Below, piece by piece: positions 8,347 through 16,672 of a stretch of 31,452 nt of DNA (position 1 is the stretch's first letter; each line of letters opens with the position of its first letter). The position numbers were made by a program, and so were the translations under genes. The notes under the pieces are model-generated. The model made no database searches. It saw nothing but the letters and a program-made list of their open reading frames with translations, and had not been told where the DNA came from. Origin of the DNA: JADFRG01 sp048054495 (GTDB lineage Bacteria > Chloroflexota > Anaerolineae > Anaerolineales > E44-bin32); assembly GCA_048054495.1 (NCBI GenBank), contig JBGMQN010000019.1, positions 1 to 31,452 of the forward strand. Reading direction: 5' to 3'.

Positions 8347-9290
8347 TTACTCCGCCGGCGCGCCGGCAGTGTAGGCTACCGCACTCGAGCCCTCTGCGGT
8401 TCGCAAATCCAGCTGATCCCCATTGATCTTCCAGGTCGCCACGGTACCCAGCGCGGTCAGGTACTCCTGCTCCTGCTCCATCGTTCCTTCCGGCTGCTCG
8501 CAGAATTTCTGTGTCACAGCCAGCGGGCCGATGGTCATGTTTTCTCCGTCGACCTCATAGGTCCCGCTGTAGTNNNNNNNNNNNNNNNNNNNNNNNNNNN
8601 NNNNNNNNNNNNNNNNNNNNNNNNNNNNNNNNNNNNNNNNNNNNNNNNNNNNNNNNNNNNNNNNNNNNNNNNNGCCAGCGGGCCGATGGTCATGTTTTCT
8701 CCGTCGACCTCATAGGTCCCGCTGTAGTTATTGCATCCCGCCGAGCCGGAAAGGGATCCGTCGTCGCTAAAAAGGGCCGTGATCTCGTTGCCGATGACGA
8801 TAGATTGGACTCCCCCGCGGCCGTTGTTCACGCCCGTTGCGATCCAGTTCGGTCCCGTCAGGCTGAGCGGCTCGCCTTCAACAAATGTGACCACGACTTC
8901 GCCCTCCGCGTCGGAGAGCGTGAGCGTATCGCCGGAGATTTCGTAGGTCGTAGCCGACTGGAGTGAGCTCGTGAAGCCAAACTCCTGCTCCATCAACGGC
9001 TCCGGGCAAGCCATTAATGTGGCCCCCAGGGGACCAATCGAAATCGAATTGCCGTCTACTTCGTAGGGCCCAAAGAAGCGATTGCAGCCTGACGTGCCGG
9101 ACAGCTCTCCATTTTCAAAGTCGGCCCTCGCACCCGAGTCGGGCAGCGCGTCGATCGTCTCGCCCTCGCTGTTCTGATAAGACTCCAGCTCCCAGAGCGT
9201 GCCTTCCAAGCTGGCGTCCTCGCCCGCCGGGGCACAAGCAGCCAACACGAGAACTGCCGACCCGGCCAAAACCAAGGTCCAGTATTTCAT
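8347..9290 (-). CDS. Two-domain META lipoprotein (interrupted by assembly gap)
   Basis: A lipoprotein with lipobox LAAC (Cys19) and two tandem META domains, related to the HslJ/META heat-shock-associated family. Domain 1 (about 30-135) has LEGTLWELESY, SGTSGCNRFFGPYEV and a MACPEPLMEQEFGF segment. Domain 2 (about 140-262) repeats the plan with GPNWIAT, SGSAGCNNYSGTYEV and KFCEQPEGTMEQEQEYL. Each domain keeps the paired cysteines that probably form a disulphide. A 100-N gap falls inside domain 2, but its flanks are identical over 55 bp. Removing 155 bp leaves 789 bp, an uninterrupted frame of 262 residues. AGGAGG (9300-9305 on the minus strand) sits 9 nt before the ATG. The role of META lipoproteins is poorly defined; some are linked to heat shock or stress. 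Confidence 0.88.
8519..8728. other. Assembly gap flanked by identical 55-bp copies
   Basis: Bases 8519-8573 are identical to 8674-8728, and exactly 100 Ns (8574-8673) lie between them. The pattern is an unmerged contig-end overlap with a placeholder gap length, not a biological repeat. Collapsing it restores the META lipoprotein frame. Confidence 0.92.
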
Positions 9291-9413
9291 AGGGTTCTTC
9301 CTCCTTTTTCAGCTTATATCTGTATGACGGCTCAAGCTTCGCGAAAGTTCCAAGCCTAAAACCCGCCGAAACGGCGATGAGAATACCACAACATGGCGAT
9401 TGCCTACGACGCC

Positions 9414-10178
9414 TCATCCAAGGCCGGCCGAGGCGATGACCCCCCCGTCGATGGTCAGAATCGCCCCATTGACGTAATCCGCGAGATCGGAAGCCAGGTA
9501 GAGCGCGGCCCCGACTACGTCCTGCGGTTCCCCGAAGTAACCCAGCGGGGTACGGGAGAGGATCCGTTTGGAGATCTGATCATCGTCCGTTAGAGCACGG
9601 CTAAAGCGGGTCTTTATCATCCCGGGCGCCAGTGCATTGACGCGGATGCCTTTGGGTCCGAGCTCGCCAGCAAGGACCATTGTGAGCATATTCAAGCCCG
9701 CCTTGGAAATGCTGTAGATTCCAAGCCCGGTGGAGGGTCGGAAACCAGCCACAGACGACATAAGCACGATCTTGCTGCCTGCCTCCATGTGTGGGGCAGC
9801 TGCGCGACACAGGAGAAAGGCCCCACGCAGATTGACTTCCATGATCTTGTCCCACAGATCCGTAGTGGCATCCAGCGTAGGACCGAAGTGGGGATTCGTT
9901 CCAGCATTGCTTAGAAGGATATCGATGCGTCCGTACCTCTCGAGCGTGGTCGCAGCCAACCTTTGCACGGCCTCTTCATCGCCAACGTGCGTTGCGATGG
10001 GAAGTGCCGAGCCGCCCTCAGCCTGGATCTCACCTGCTGCTGCGTCCAGCCCCTCCTGCTTCCTGCTCGCCAACACCACATTGGCTCCGGCGGCGGCATA
10101 AGCCCCCGCGATCGCACGACCAATTCCATGTGAGGCGCCCGTAACGATGGCGACCTTGTCCTTCAGCGAGATGTCCAT
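9414..10178 (-). CDS. SDR-family NAD(P)-dependent oxidoreductase
   Basis: A 254-residue classical short-chain dehydrogenase/reductase. The Rossmann nucleotide motif TGASHGIG is at 13-20, NAG at 91-93, the structural Asn in VNLRG near 116, and the catalytic Ser142, Tyr155 and Lys159 in the SS...YSISK arrangement. PG and IDGG motifs follow near the C-terminus. Arg39 after the second strand (ASRK) favours NADPH. The overall look is of a FabG/glucose-dehydrogenase-like reductase, but the substrate is not determinable. The ATG at 10178 has GGAGG 4 nt upstream. It is transcribed away from the acyltransferase gene at 10275. Confidence 0.9.
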   Translation of the reverse strand: MDISLKDKVAIVTGASHGIGRAIAGAYAAAGANVVLASRKQEGLDAAAGEIQAEGGSALPIATHVGDEEAVQRLAATTLERYGRIDILLSNAGTNPHFGPTLDATTDLWDKIMEVNLRGAFLLCRAAAPHMEAGSKIVLMSSVAGFRPSTGLGIYSISKAGLNMLTMVLAGELGPKGIRVNALAPGMIKTRFSRALTDDDQISKRILSRTPLGYFGEPQDVVGAALYLASDLADYVNGAILTIDGGVIASAGLG

Positions 10179-10256
10179 GCTTCCTCCGTTACCCTATTCT
10201 GTGGGCAGGGGTGGTGCAGGTCAACCCCGATCGCGCCATCGCCGCGGATGCAGGGC

Positions 10257-10262
10257 TATAAT
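10257..10262 (+). promoter_or_regulatory. TATAAT box close to the acyltransferase start
   Basis: A perfect TATAAT lies 12 nt before the ATG at 10275, with no Shine-Dalgarno between them. This implies transcription starting within a few bases of the start codon. No good -35 is visible. Confidence 0.5.
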
Positions 10263-10274
10263 GAGAACCGCCCG

Positions 10275-11180
10275 ATGAACCAGACCGAATACCCCACCCC
10301 GCGTGAGCTGATGCAGGAGCTTTCCCTGGAGATCTGGAAGGTGCTTGGCCTTTCTCCCGACACGCGCCTCCGTCACCTGATGAATCCGGTGCTGTGGGCT
10401 CCTTTGCATCGCTTCGCCGAGTGGGCTTCGGAATTTGATCGGACGGTGGCCGAGTCCGGCCTCCGGCAGGCCGCCGGGAAAGTACTGCCGCGGCTGGTGA
10501 ACCGCCTGGAAGTTGAGGGCCAGCAACAAGTCCCCACCTCCGGTCCGCTTCTTGTGGTATCCAATCACCCCGGCTCTGCGGATGGGTTGGCGATCGCGGC
10601 CAGCCTTCCACGCAATGATTTGAAGATCGTGATCAGCGCCCTGCCATTTATCCGCAGCCTGACAAACTCGGCCCAGCATCTGATTTACACCGACCCGTTC
10701 GAACCGCACAAGCGCATGGAAGTGGTTCGGTCCAGCATTCGCCACCTGCGAGAAGGAGGCGCCCTGCTGATCTTTCCCAGAGGGAAGGTGGAGCCGGATC
10801 CGGCCTGGCTTCCAGGGGCCATGGATTCGTTATCGCGATGGTCGGCCAGCCTGGGACTGATCGCACGCTCCGTCCCAGAGGCCAACATCGTCACAACGAT
10901 CGTCAGCGGCGTTCTCGCTCGCGGCAGCCTGCGCAATCCAGTCGCTCGCTGGCCGAGGGATCCGCGCAAGCGGCAGCTGCTTGCCGAGATAACTCAAGTG
11001 ATCCGGCAGGCGCTATTTCCCTATGGCATTTCGGTTACCACCCGCCTGAGCTACGGGAAACCGATTGTGGCTGGAGATCGAGATGCGCGCGAGTTGACGC
11101 ACGAGATCGTGGAGCACGCGAAGCAACTGCTTAACGACCACCTGACCCCAGCAGGTGGCGAAAAGAGGGCCGCCTCCTGA
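10275..11180 (+). CDS. PlsC-like acyltransferase
   Basis: A 301-residue protein of the lysophosphatidic acid acyltransferase (LPLAT) superfamily. The HX4D active site is present as NHPGSADG (His98, Asp103). The second block is FPRGKVEPD in place of the usual FPEGTRS, so the phosphate-binding motif is altered. Later parts (VSGVL, YGKPI) fit the family's C-terminal blocks. There is no clear membrane helix; the long N-terminal region (1-90) is helical and basic. It probably acylates a lyso-lipid or related acceptor at the membrane face. I chose the ATG at 10275 because a TATAAT box sits just upstream. The other in-frame ATG at 10248 would precede that promoter and lacks a ribosome binding site. 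Confidence 0.78.
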   Translation: MNQTEYPTPRELMQELSLEIWKVLGLSPDTRLRHLMNPVLWAPLHRFAEWASEFDRTVAESGLRQAAGKVLPRLVNRLEVEGQQQVPTSGPLLVVSNHPGSADGLAIAASLPRNDLKIVISALPFIRSLTNSAQHLIYTDPFEPHKRMEVVRSSIRHLREGGALLIFPRGKVEPDPAWLPGAMDSLSRWSASLGLIARSVPEANIVTTIVSGVLARGSLRNPVARWPRDPRKRQLLAEITQVIRQALFPYGISVTTRLSYGKPIVAGDRDARELTHEIVEHAKQLLNDHLTPAGGEKRAAS

Positions 11181-11372
11181 TTGCTCGGAGGCCTGCACCG
11201 CACGACCCAACAAGATACGAGCGGCATCCCGAAAGAGCCTTTCATCGGGATGGCTATGCGCAGAACCCGGCGCGGAATTGATGACGGAAATTGGCTGCAA
11301 ATGGAATTCCGCTGCGGCATCGTTTTCGGACCCATCCATGCCTGAGCCAGCGCCTTCAATTGAGATAGCCGA

Positions 11373-13715
11373 ATGACCACCGATATGGGAATCGTTCTGG
11401 CCATCCTGTTCTTCGCCTTCGTGCTTCTCGTCAGCGAGAAGGTCAGGATGGATGTGGTCGCGCTCATGGTCCTTGCCAGCCTGGCGCTCTCCGGTGTGGT
11501 GACCGATGCCCAGGCCCTCTCCGGGTTTAGCAGCTCGGCGGTTATTACGGTTTGGGCGGTCTTTATCTTGAGCGGCGGCCTAACTCGAACAGGGGTGGCC
11601 AACATCCTGGGCGACCAGGTGTTCAAGTTGGCGGGCGGCGGCGAGGCGCGCATGATCGCGGTCATCATGCTGACCGCGGGCGTGATGTCAGCCTTCGTGA
11701 ACAATGTAGGGGTAGCGGCCCTGCTGCTCCCGGTGATCATGGACCTGGCGCGACGCACCGGAACCGCCCCCTCCCGATTGCTGATGCCGCTGGCATATGG
11801 GGCGCTGCTGGGAGGTCTCACGACTCTCATCGGGACACCATCGAACATCTTGATCGACGATGCGGTGGTGGAATTCGGTTTCGAATCGTTCGCGTTCTTT
11901 GACTTCGCCCTCGTGGGCGTCCCGGTCATGCTGGCGGGGGTGGCCTTCATGGTGCTGGTGGGGAGATACCTGCTGCCCCGTCGCGACATCACCAAGGAGA
12001 CAAAGGAAGCCGATTTGGGCATGATATTTGGCTTCCAGGAACGCATGTGTTTCGTCAAGATTGGCGAAGGCTCCGAATTGGCGGGTCGGACTCTGGCCGC
12101 CAGCCGGTTGGGCGCTGCGTTGGGACTCAATGTGCTGGCCATTATGCGAGAGGATGAGCGGCAGCTGGCGCCCGGACCAAGCGCTGTGCTGCAGGCCGGC
12201 GACGATTTGATCGTTGAGGGTCGTCTCGATCGCCTGCAGGAGCTCCACGGCAGCGACAATCTGCAGGTCGACGAGCAGGCCGTCGATTTGGCGTCGCTCG
12301 TTTCACCTGACACGGCATTTGCAGAAGTTCAGATCGCCCCAAGCTCTCCGCTGGTAGGCCGTACCCTGCTTCAGAGCGGGTTCCGCCACCAGTTCGGCGT
12401 GAACATTCTGGCCATTCGCCGCGACGGCAAGGTCCGGCATGCCGCCCTCGCCGACCAACCACTGAGCGCCGAGGATCGCCTGCTGATCCAGGCCACCCTC
12501 GTGCAGCTCAAATTCTTGCGCGGCATCCTCGAGTTCCAGTCCATCGACCGGATCAGCATTGAGCAGGTTCAGGAGCGATATGAGCTTCACGAACGCCTGC
12601 TGGCTCTGAGCATCCCCGCGCAATCGAACCTCGCGGGCAAGAGCCTGGAGGAAAGCCATCTGAGCGATGCCTTCGGCCTCTCGGTCCTGGGAATCGTGAG
12701 AAACGAGAAGACCAAGCTGGCCCCTCAACCGGATGAGGTGGTTGAGGGCGGGGATCGGCTGCTGGTGGAGGGAGGGCCGGAGGATCTCGAAACCCTGCGC
12801 GGGCTTCGAGACCTCATCGTCGATACGGAGCGGACCATCGATACGGAAATGCTTGAAAGCGATCGGGTGGGCCTGGCGGGCGTCGTGCTCTCGCCCTCCG
12901 CGACATTGGATGGCAAGACCCTTCGGCAGCTGCACTTTCGGGACAAGTACGGTTTGAGCGTCCTGGCCATCTGGCGTGGGGGAACCCCCCACCGATCGAA
13001 CCTGCGCGACTTTCCCTTGAAGTTCGGCGATGCCCTGCTGCTGCATGGATCCCGCGAGCGGCTGATCGTTCTGGGCAGCGAGCCCGATTTTCTTGTACTT
13101 ACGCGGGAGGCGCAGGAGGCACCGCGCATTTCGAAGGCCCCGGTGGCAGCGCTGATCATGGCGGGCGTGCTTCTACCGGTAATTCTCGGCTGGGTTTCGA
13201 TCGCCATTGCGGCAGTTGTGGGCGCCACGGCCATGGTGCTTACGCGCTGCCTGACCATGGAGGAAGCCTATCGCGATATCGATTGGCGGGCGGTGTTCCT
13301 CATCGCGGGCATGCTGCCGCTGGGGATCGCCTTGGAGCAAAGCGGCACTGCGGCTTTCGTTGCCTCACAAGTCGTTGATCTGGTCGGGGAGGCGGGCACG
13401 GCGGCGGTTGTGACCGCGCTGTTCGTACTGACGGCGGCCGCCTCGCAGATTATGCCCAATGCGGCGGTTACGGTGCTCATGGCGCCCATCGCAATCAACA
13501 CCGCCTTCGACCTGGGAATCCCCGTTCAATCGCTGGCGATGGTGATCGCAATCTCCGCCTCCGCCAGTTTCTTAAGCCCCGTCGCTCATCCGACCAACAG
13601 CCTGGTCATGGGCCCCGGCGGCTACAAGTTCAGCGACTACCTGAAGGTCGGTCTGCCCCTGACGGCGGTCGTGCTGATCGTCACGCTGATCTTCCTGCCC
13701 ATCTTCTGGCCCTAG
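11373..13715 (+). CDS. SLC13/DASS-type transporter with four RCK_C (TrkA-C) domains
   Basis: A 780-residue permease. Residues 1-215 hold the first membrane half, with NNVGVAALLLPV and a GTPSNILI segment typical of the ion-transporter/DASS fold. Residues about 225-570 form a cytosolic insert of four successive RCK_C domains, starting near 226, 317, 410 and 503. Each carries a [LV]-x-G-[RK]-[TS]-L motif and a Gly-[LV]-[NS]-[VI]-LAI strand, then GD-LL. The second membrane half (about 585-780) includes GMLPLGIALE and the conserved SPVAHPTNSLVMGPGGY motif. Family members move dicarboxylates, sulfate or other anions, usually with sodium, and commonly have two RCK_C domains. The start at ATG 11373 matches the usual family N-terminus. 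The 190 bp before it hold no recognisable gene. Confidence 0.9.
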   Translation: MTTDMGIVLAILFFAFVLLVSEKVRMDVVALMVLASLALSGVVTDAQALSGFSSSAVITVWAVFILSGGLTRTGVANILGDQVFKLAGGGEARMIAVIMLTAGVMSAFVNNVGVAALLLPVIMDLARRTGTAPSRLLMPLAYGALLGGLTTLIGTPSNILIDDAVVEFGFESFAFFDFALVGVPVMLAGVAFMVLVGRYLLPRRDITKETKEADLGMIFGFQERMCFVKIGEGSELAGRTLAASRLGAALGLNVLAIMREDERQLAPGPSAVLQAGDDLIVEGRLDRLQELHGSDNLQVDEQAVDLASLVSPDTAFAEVQIAPSSPLVGRTLLQSGFRHQFGVNILAIRRDGKVRHAALADQPLSAEDRLLIQATLVQLKFLRGILEFQSIDRISIEQVQERYELHERLLALSIPAQSNLAGKSLEESHLSDAFGLSVLGIVRNEKTKLAPQPDEVVEGGDRLLVEGGPEDLETLRGLRDLIVDTERTIDTEMLESDRVGLAGVVLSPSATLDGKTLRQLHFRDKYGLSVLAIWRGGTPHRSNLRDFPLKFGDALLLHGSRERLIVLGSEPDFLVLTREAQEAPRISKAPVAALIMAGVLLPVILGWVSIAIAAVVGATAMVLTRCLTMEEAYRDIDWRAVFLIAGMLPLGIALEQSGTAAFVASQVVDLVGEAGTAAVVTALFVLTAAASQIMPNAAVTVLMAPIAINTAFDLGIPVQSLAMVIAISASASFLSPVAHPTNSLVMGPGGYKFSDYLKVGLPLTAVVLIVTLIFLPIFWP

Positions 13716-13766
13716 CGGATCGCCTTTCCTTCAATTGACTAACTGCCGTTGTCCGGCTGGGTGATG

Positions 13767-13772
13767 TAGAAT
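13767..13772 (+). promoter_or_regulatory. TAGAAT box upstream of metalloprotease gene
   Basis: TAGAAT lies 11 nt before the ATG at 13784, with no Shine-Dalgarno in between. This matches the close -10/start spacing seen at other genes here. The -35 is weak. Confidence 0.4.
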
Positions 13773-13783
13773 TGCCGGTCGCT

Positions 13784-15775
13784 ATGGATAATCCGAGAAT
13801 GAAACGCTCCCCAATCGTGCTAGCGGTAATTGCCGCGGCGATCCTCGCCGGCTGCAGCACCGCGCCCACTCCGTCGCCTACCGCGGCGCCGGCTCCCACC
13901 ACAGCAGCCACTGCTGCCGCCGAGCCAACAGACACCGCGATCCCCTCACCGACGATTGAGGCGATCGAGGTCGACTCAGAGACACTCGAGCTCCTGGAAT
14001 CAGAAGAGGTCCCCTCCGCAGACCCGATCGACCTGGCGCGCAGGCTAAAGGGCTTGACGCAGGAGATCCCGGAAACATTGGAGCCCCCTGCCGCGCCGCT
14101 TCAAGTGGGCGCACGCGAAGTCTTCAATGCAGGCAACCAGGACACGAATGAGCAGTTTGAAGTGCAGGCTACCCTGCAATACGTCACCGATCACGCCTAT
14201 TTCTGGATCCAGGACGGGATCTCCTACGATCCGGACGATCTGGAACGATTGGCGGAGACCTTCGAGAATCGAATCTACCCCACCACCCGCGAGTTCTTCG
14301 GCAGCGAATGGACTCCCGGAATAGACGGTGACCCTCACATCTACATCCTGTATGCGGGCGGCCTGGGACTCGGAATTGCAGGGTACTTCTCATCCGTTGA
14401 CTCGCTGCCCCCCGTCGTGCGAGAGGACTCTAACGGCCACGAGATGTTTTATTTCAACGCCGGCAATCTGGACCTTGGCGAGGATTTCACCTACCAGGTC
14501 CTGGCCCACGAATTCCAGCACATGATCCATTGGAACATCGATCGCGACGAGACCTCCTGGGTCAATGAGGGACTCTCCGAGCTGGCGGTGCACGTCAATC
14601 GCCTCGGCACAGCCCGCAACCACCCGCTCTACACGGACGATCCGGACCGGTCCTTGAACGATTGGGATCCGGATGACACCGGACCCAACTACGGTGCGGC
14701 CTCGCTCTTCATGCTTTATTTCCTCGACCGCTACGGAGAAGACCGTGTCAAGGACTTGGTCGCGCATCCTGCCAACGGCCTGGAGAGCATCGACCTTGTG
14801 TTTGAAGCTGCGGGGACCACAGATCCGCTGACCGGTGAGTCTATCGGAGCGGACGAGGCGGTCCTGGATTGGGTCATCACGAACTATCTGAACGACAGCG
14901 ATGTGGCGGATGGACGCTTCTCGTACGACGCCTTCGGCGACCTGCGCAAGACCCGCCAAACGGAAACCTTGATAGACTGCCCCACCGAGCAGGAAGAGCG
15001 ACTGGTCAGCCAATACGGTGTGCACTACATCCGTTTGATCTGCGAGGGTCAGCGAACATTGGAATTCGACGGCGCCGAGGAGACTCAGGTATTGGCGGTG
15101 GATCCGTACTCCGGCGAATACAGCTTCTGGTCCAACAAGGGCGACACCTCGAACATGCGCCTGACGCGAGCCTTTGATCTGACGGATGTCAGCGGCCCGG
15201 TTAGCTTGAGCTTCCAGACCTGGTACGACATCGAGCGTGATTGGGATTACGTTTTTCTGCTCGCCTCGCAGGATGATGGTGCTACGTGGGAATTTGTTCA
15301 AACCCCCTCAGGAACCGACAGCAACCCAAACGGGAACAGCTTCGGCTGGGGCTATACATCCAAGACGCGCGGCTCAGAGTGGATCGAGGAGATGGTGGAT
15401 CTTTCGGAGTACGCGGGGAAAGAGATCCTGCTGCGGTTTGAGTACGTGACGGATGCGGCCGTGAATGGTGAGGGGATGATGATCGACGATATCTCCATTC
15501 CGGAGATCGGATACTTCACGGACCTCGAGGCAGACGACGGCGGCTGGGAGGCTGAGGGATGGGTGCGCATCACGAACGTGCTGCCGCAAACCTTCGAATT
15601 GGCCTGGATATCGCTGGAGGATGAGACGACTGTCGAATACATTCCCATCGGCGTAAACAACACGGCTCAGATCCCAATTGACATCCGCGAGGATGGGGCG
15701 GGCGTGCTGGTGATCGTTCCTACGACGCGCTTTACGCGCCAGCCGGCCAGCTACACCTTCTCATTCAGCGAGTAG
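13784..15775 (+). CDS. Secreted HEXXH metalloprotease lipoprotein (immune inhibitor A-like)
   Basis: A 663-residue lipoprotein with lipobox LAGC (Cys24) and an Ala/Thr/Pro linker to about 60. The zinc site is HEFQH (His242, Glu243, His246), followed by NEGLSE at 261-266, which supplies the third ligand or gluzincin-type Glu. The HEFQHMIH...WVNEGLSEL arrangement is typical of secreted M6/M30-like peptidases. The C-terminal half (about 440-580) contains WSNKGDTSNMRLTRAFDL and LSFQTWYDIERDWDYVFL. This is a beta-sandwich seen in immune inhibitor A proteins, ending in MMIDDISIPEIG. A final beta domain follows. It likely degrades extracellular protein near the cell surface. The start could equally be the ATG at 13799; 13784 is preferred because of the nearby TAGAAT. 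The calling frame also opens at a TTG at 13772, which overlaps that box. Confidence 0.85.
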   Translation: MDNPRMKRSPIVLAVIAAAILAGCSTAPTPSPTAAPAPTTAATAAAEPTDTAIPSPTIEAIEVDSETLELLESEEVPSADPIDLARRLKGLTQEIPETLEPPAAPLQVGAREVFNAGNQDTNEQFEVQATLQYVTDHAYFWIQDGISYDPDDLERLAETFENRIYPTTREFFGSEWTPGIDGDPHIYILYAGGLGLGIAGYFSSVDSLPPVVREDSNGHEMFYFNAGNLDLGEDFTYQVLAHEFQHMIHWNIDRDETSWVNEGLSELAVHVNRLGTARNHPLYTDDPDRSLNDWDPDDTGPNYGAASLFMLYFLDRYGEDRVKDLVAHPANGLESIDLVFEAAGTTDPLTGESIGADEAVLDWVITNYLNDSDVADGRFSYDAFGDLRKTRQTETLIDCPTEQEERLVSQYGVHYIRLICEGQRTLEFDGAEETQVLAVDPYSGEYSFWSNKGDTSNMRLTRAFDLTDVSGPVSLSFQTWYDIERDWDYVFLLASQDDGATWEFVQTPSGTDSNPNGNSFGWGYTSKTRGSEWIEEMVDLSEYAGKEILLRFEYVTDAAVNGEGMMIDDISIPEIGYFTDLEADDGGWEAEGWVRITNVLPQTFELAWISLEDETTVEYIPIGVNNTAQIPIDIREDGAGVLVIVPTTRFTRQPASYTFSFSE

Positions 15776-15825
15776 TCCCTGTTTGGAGTGTTGGCGCGGA
15801 GGAGTCTGCGGCTATCTATTCACGA

Positions 15826-15850
15826 CAGCCGAGAACTCGATTCTCAGCTG
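15826..15850. terminator. Imperfect hairpin between convergent protease genes
   Basis: CAGC-C-GAGAA at 15826-15835 pairs with TTCTC-A-GCTG at 15841-15850 around a CTCGA loop with one mismatch. It sits between two convergent genes; there is no T-tract. Confidence 0.4.
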
Positions 15851-15855
15851 GGCTA

Positions 15856-16635
15856 CTATTCTTCGTATTCTGAAAGCGGGATAAAGTCGACCGCCTCAAG
15901 CCCCTTCTCGACCAGTGAGCCGATGGGGTGCATCCCGATCACGGTGTGACCCTCTTGCAGGCCCGCCGCCACGGCCATCCCGACCACTCGTCCGGTGTGA
16001 AGGCTGACGATCGGCGAGCCGCTCATCATGCCCGGCTCGAAGGCCTCGTCCATCACAGCCCACGCCCCGTTGCGGTCGGATTCAAGAATGGTTCCCCAGC
16101 GTTTTCCGTTCTCGCCTCCGACACCTGGATAAAGCACGATTCGCTCGCCAGGCTGAGGGAACCCACGATCGTCGGGCACCAGAATCACGGCAGGTGGGTT
16201 CGGTTCCTGAACTGCAAAGAGCACGTAGTCCTTGGTCAGGTTCATGCTGAACGTTCGGGGTTCCCCGGGCATCCCGTGCAGCACATCCAACTCTAGTGAG
16301 GAGTCATCAGCGCGGAGCTGTACGCTCCTCAATCCACCTGCCAGGTCGAAGCTGTGGGCCGCAGCAGCCGCCACCGTCTCTCCCGACGGCAGCCGAAAAA
16401 TAAATGCGCTGCCCGCAAGCACGGGCCCCGACCCCTCGTAGGTGGCGTAGGCCTCCATCCCCGGCCAGCCCACAGGCAGGTTGCCCCTTAGAGCGGTAAT
16501 CGTAGGAGGCCGCGGCGTCGGACCGTAGGGAACAGACGGTAACAGCCGGGGCAGTGATCGATAGGCAATAAAGACGAGTGCCGAGAGTACAACCAGCACG
16601 AACAATGTGCCGCGGAATACGAATTTCCAGTTCAT
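15856..16635 (-). CDS. Membrane-anchored trypsin-like serine protease
   Basis: A 259-residue protein with one N-terminal membrane helix (about 7-25), a short Pro-rich stalk (35-45), then a chymotrypsin-fold domain. A catalytic triad can be assigned as His94 in AAAHSF, Asp136 in NLTKDYVLF and Ser205 in MMSGSPIVS. The usual GDSGGP is replaced by MSGSP, as in many HtrA-like and bacterial trypsin-like proteins. There is no PDZ domain. It is predicted to be tethered outside the membrane. It is the last gene of a minus-strand run and starts 37 bp after the PASTA lipoprotein gene stops, so the two are probably co-transcribed and may act together. Confidence 0.75.
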   Translation of the reverse strand: MNWKFVFRGTLFVLVVLSALVFIAYRSLPRLLPSVPYGPTPRPPTITALRGNLPVGWPGMEAYATYEGSGPVLAGSAFIFRLPSGETVAAAAAHSFDLAGGLRSVQLRADDSSLELDVLHGMPGEPRTFSMNLTKDYVLFAVQEPNPPAVILVPDDRGFPQPGERIVLYPGVGGENGKRWGTILESDRNGAWAVMDEAFEPGMMSGSPIVSLHTGRVVGMAVAAGLQEGHTVIGMHPIGSLVEKGLEAVDFIPLSEYEE

Positions 16636-16672
16636 CTGTGGGAGGTGGAGTGCAAAAGGTCGGCCTCGAGCC

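Noticed and set aside
8519..8728. 55-bp direct repeat, at first suggestive of a tandem duplication or mobile-element target
   Set aside because: The exact 100-N spacer, the same 55-bp length at a second unrelated gap and frame restoration all indicate an assembly artefact.
11013..11339. Frames in the gap between the acyltransferase and the SLC13 gene
   Set aside because: The longest minus-strand frame is mostly antisense to the acyltransferase gene. No ribosome binding site or known domain was seen.
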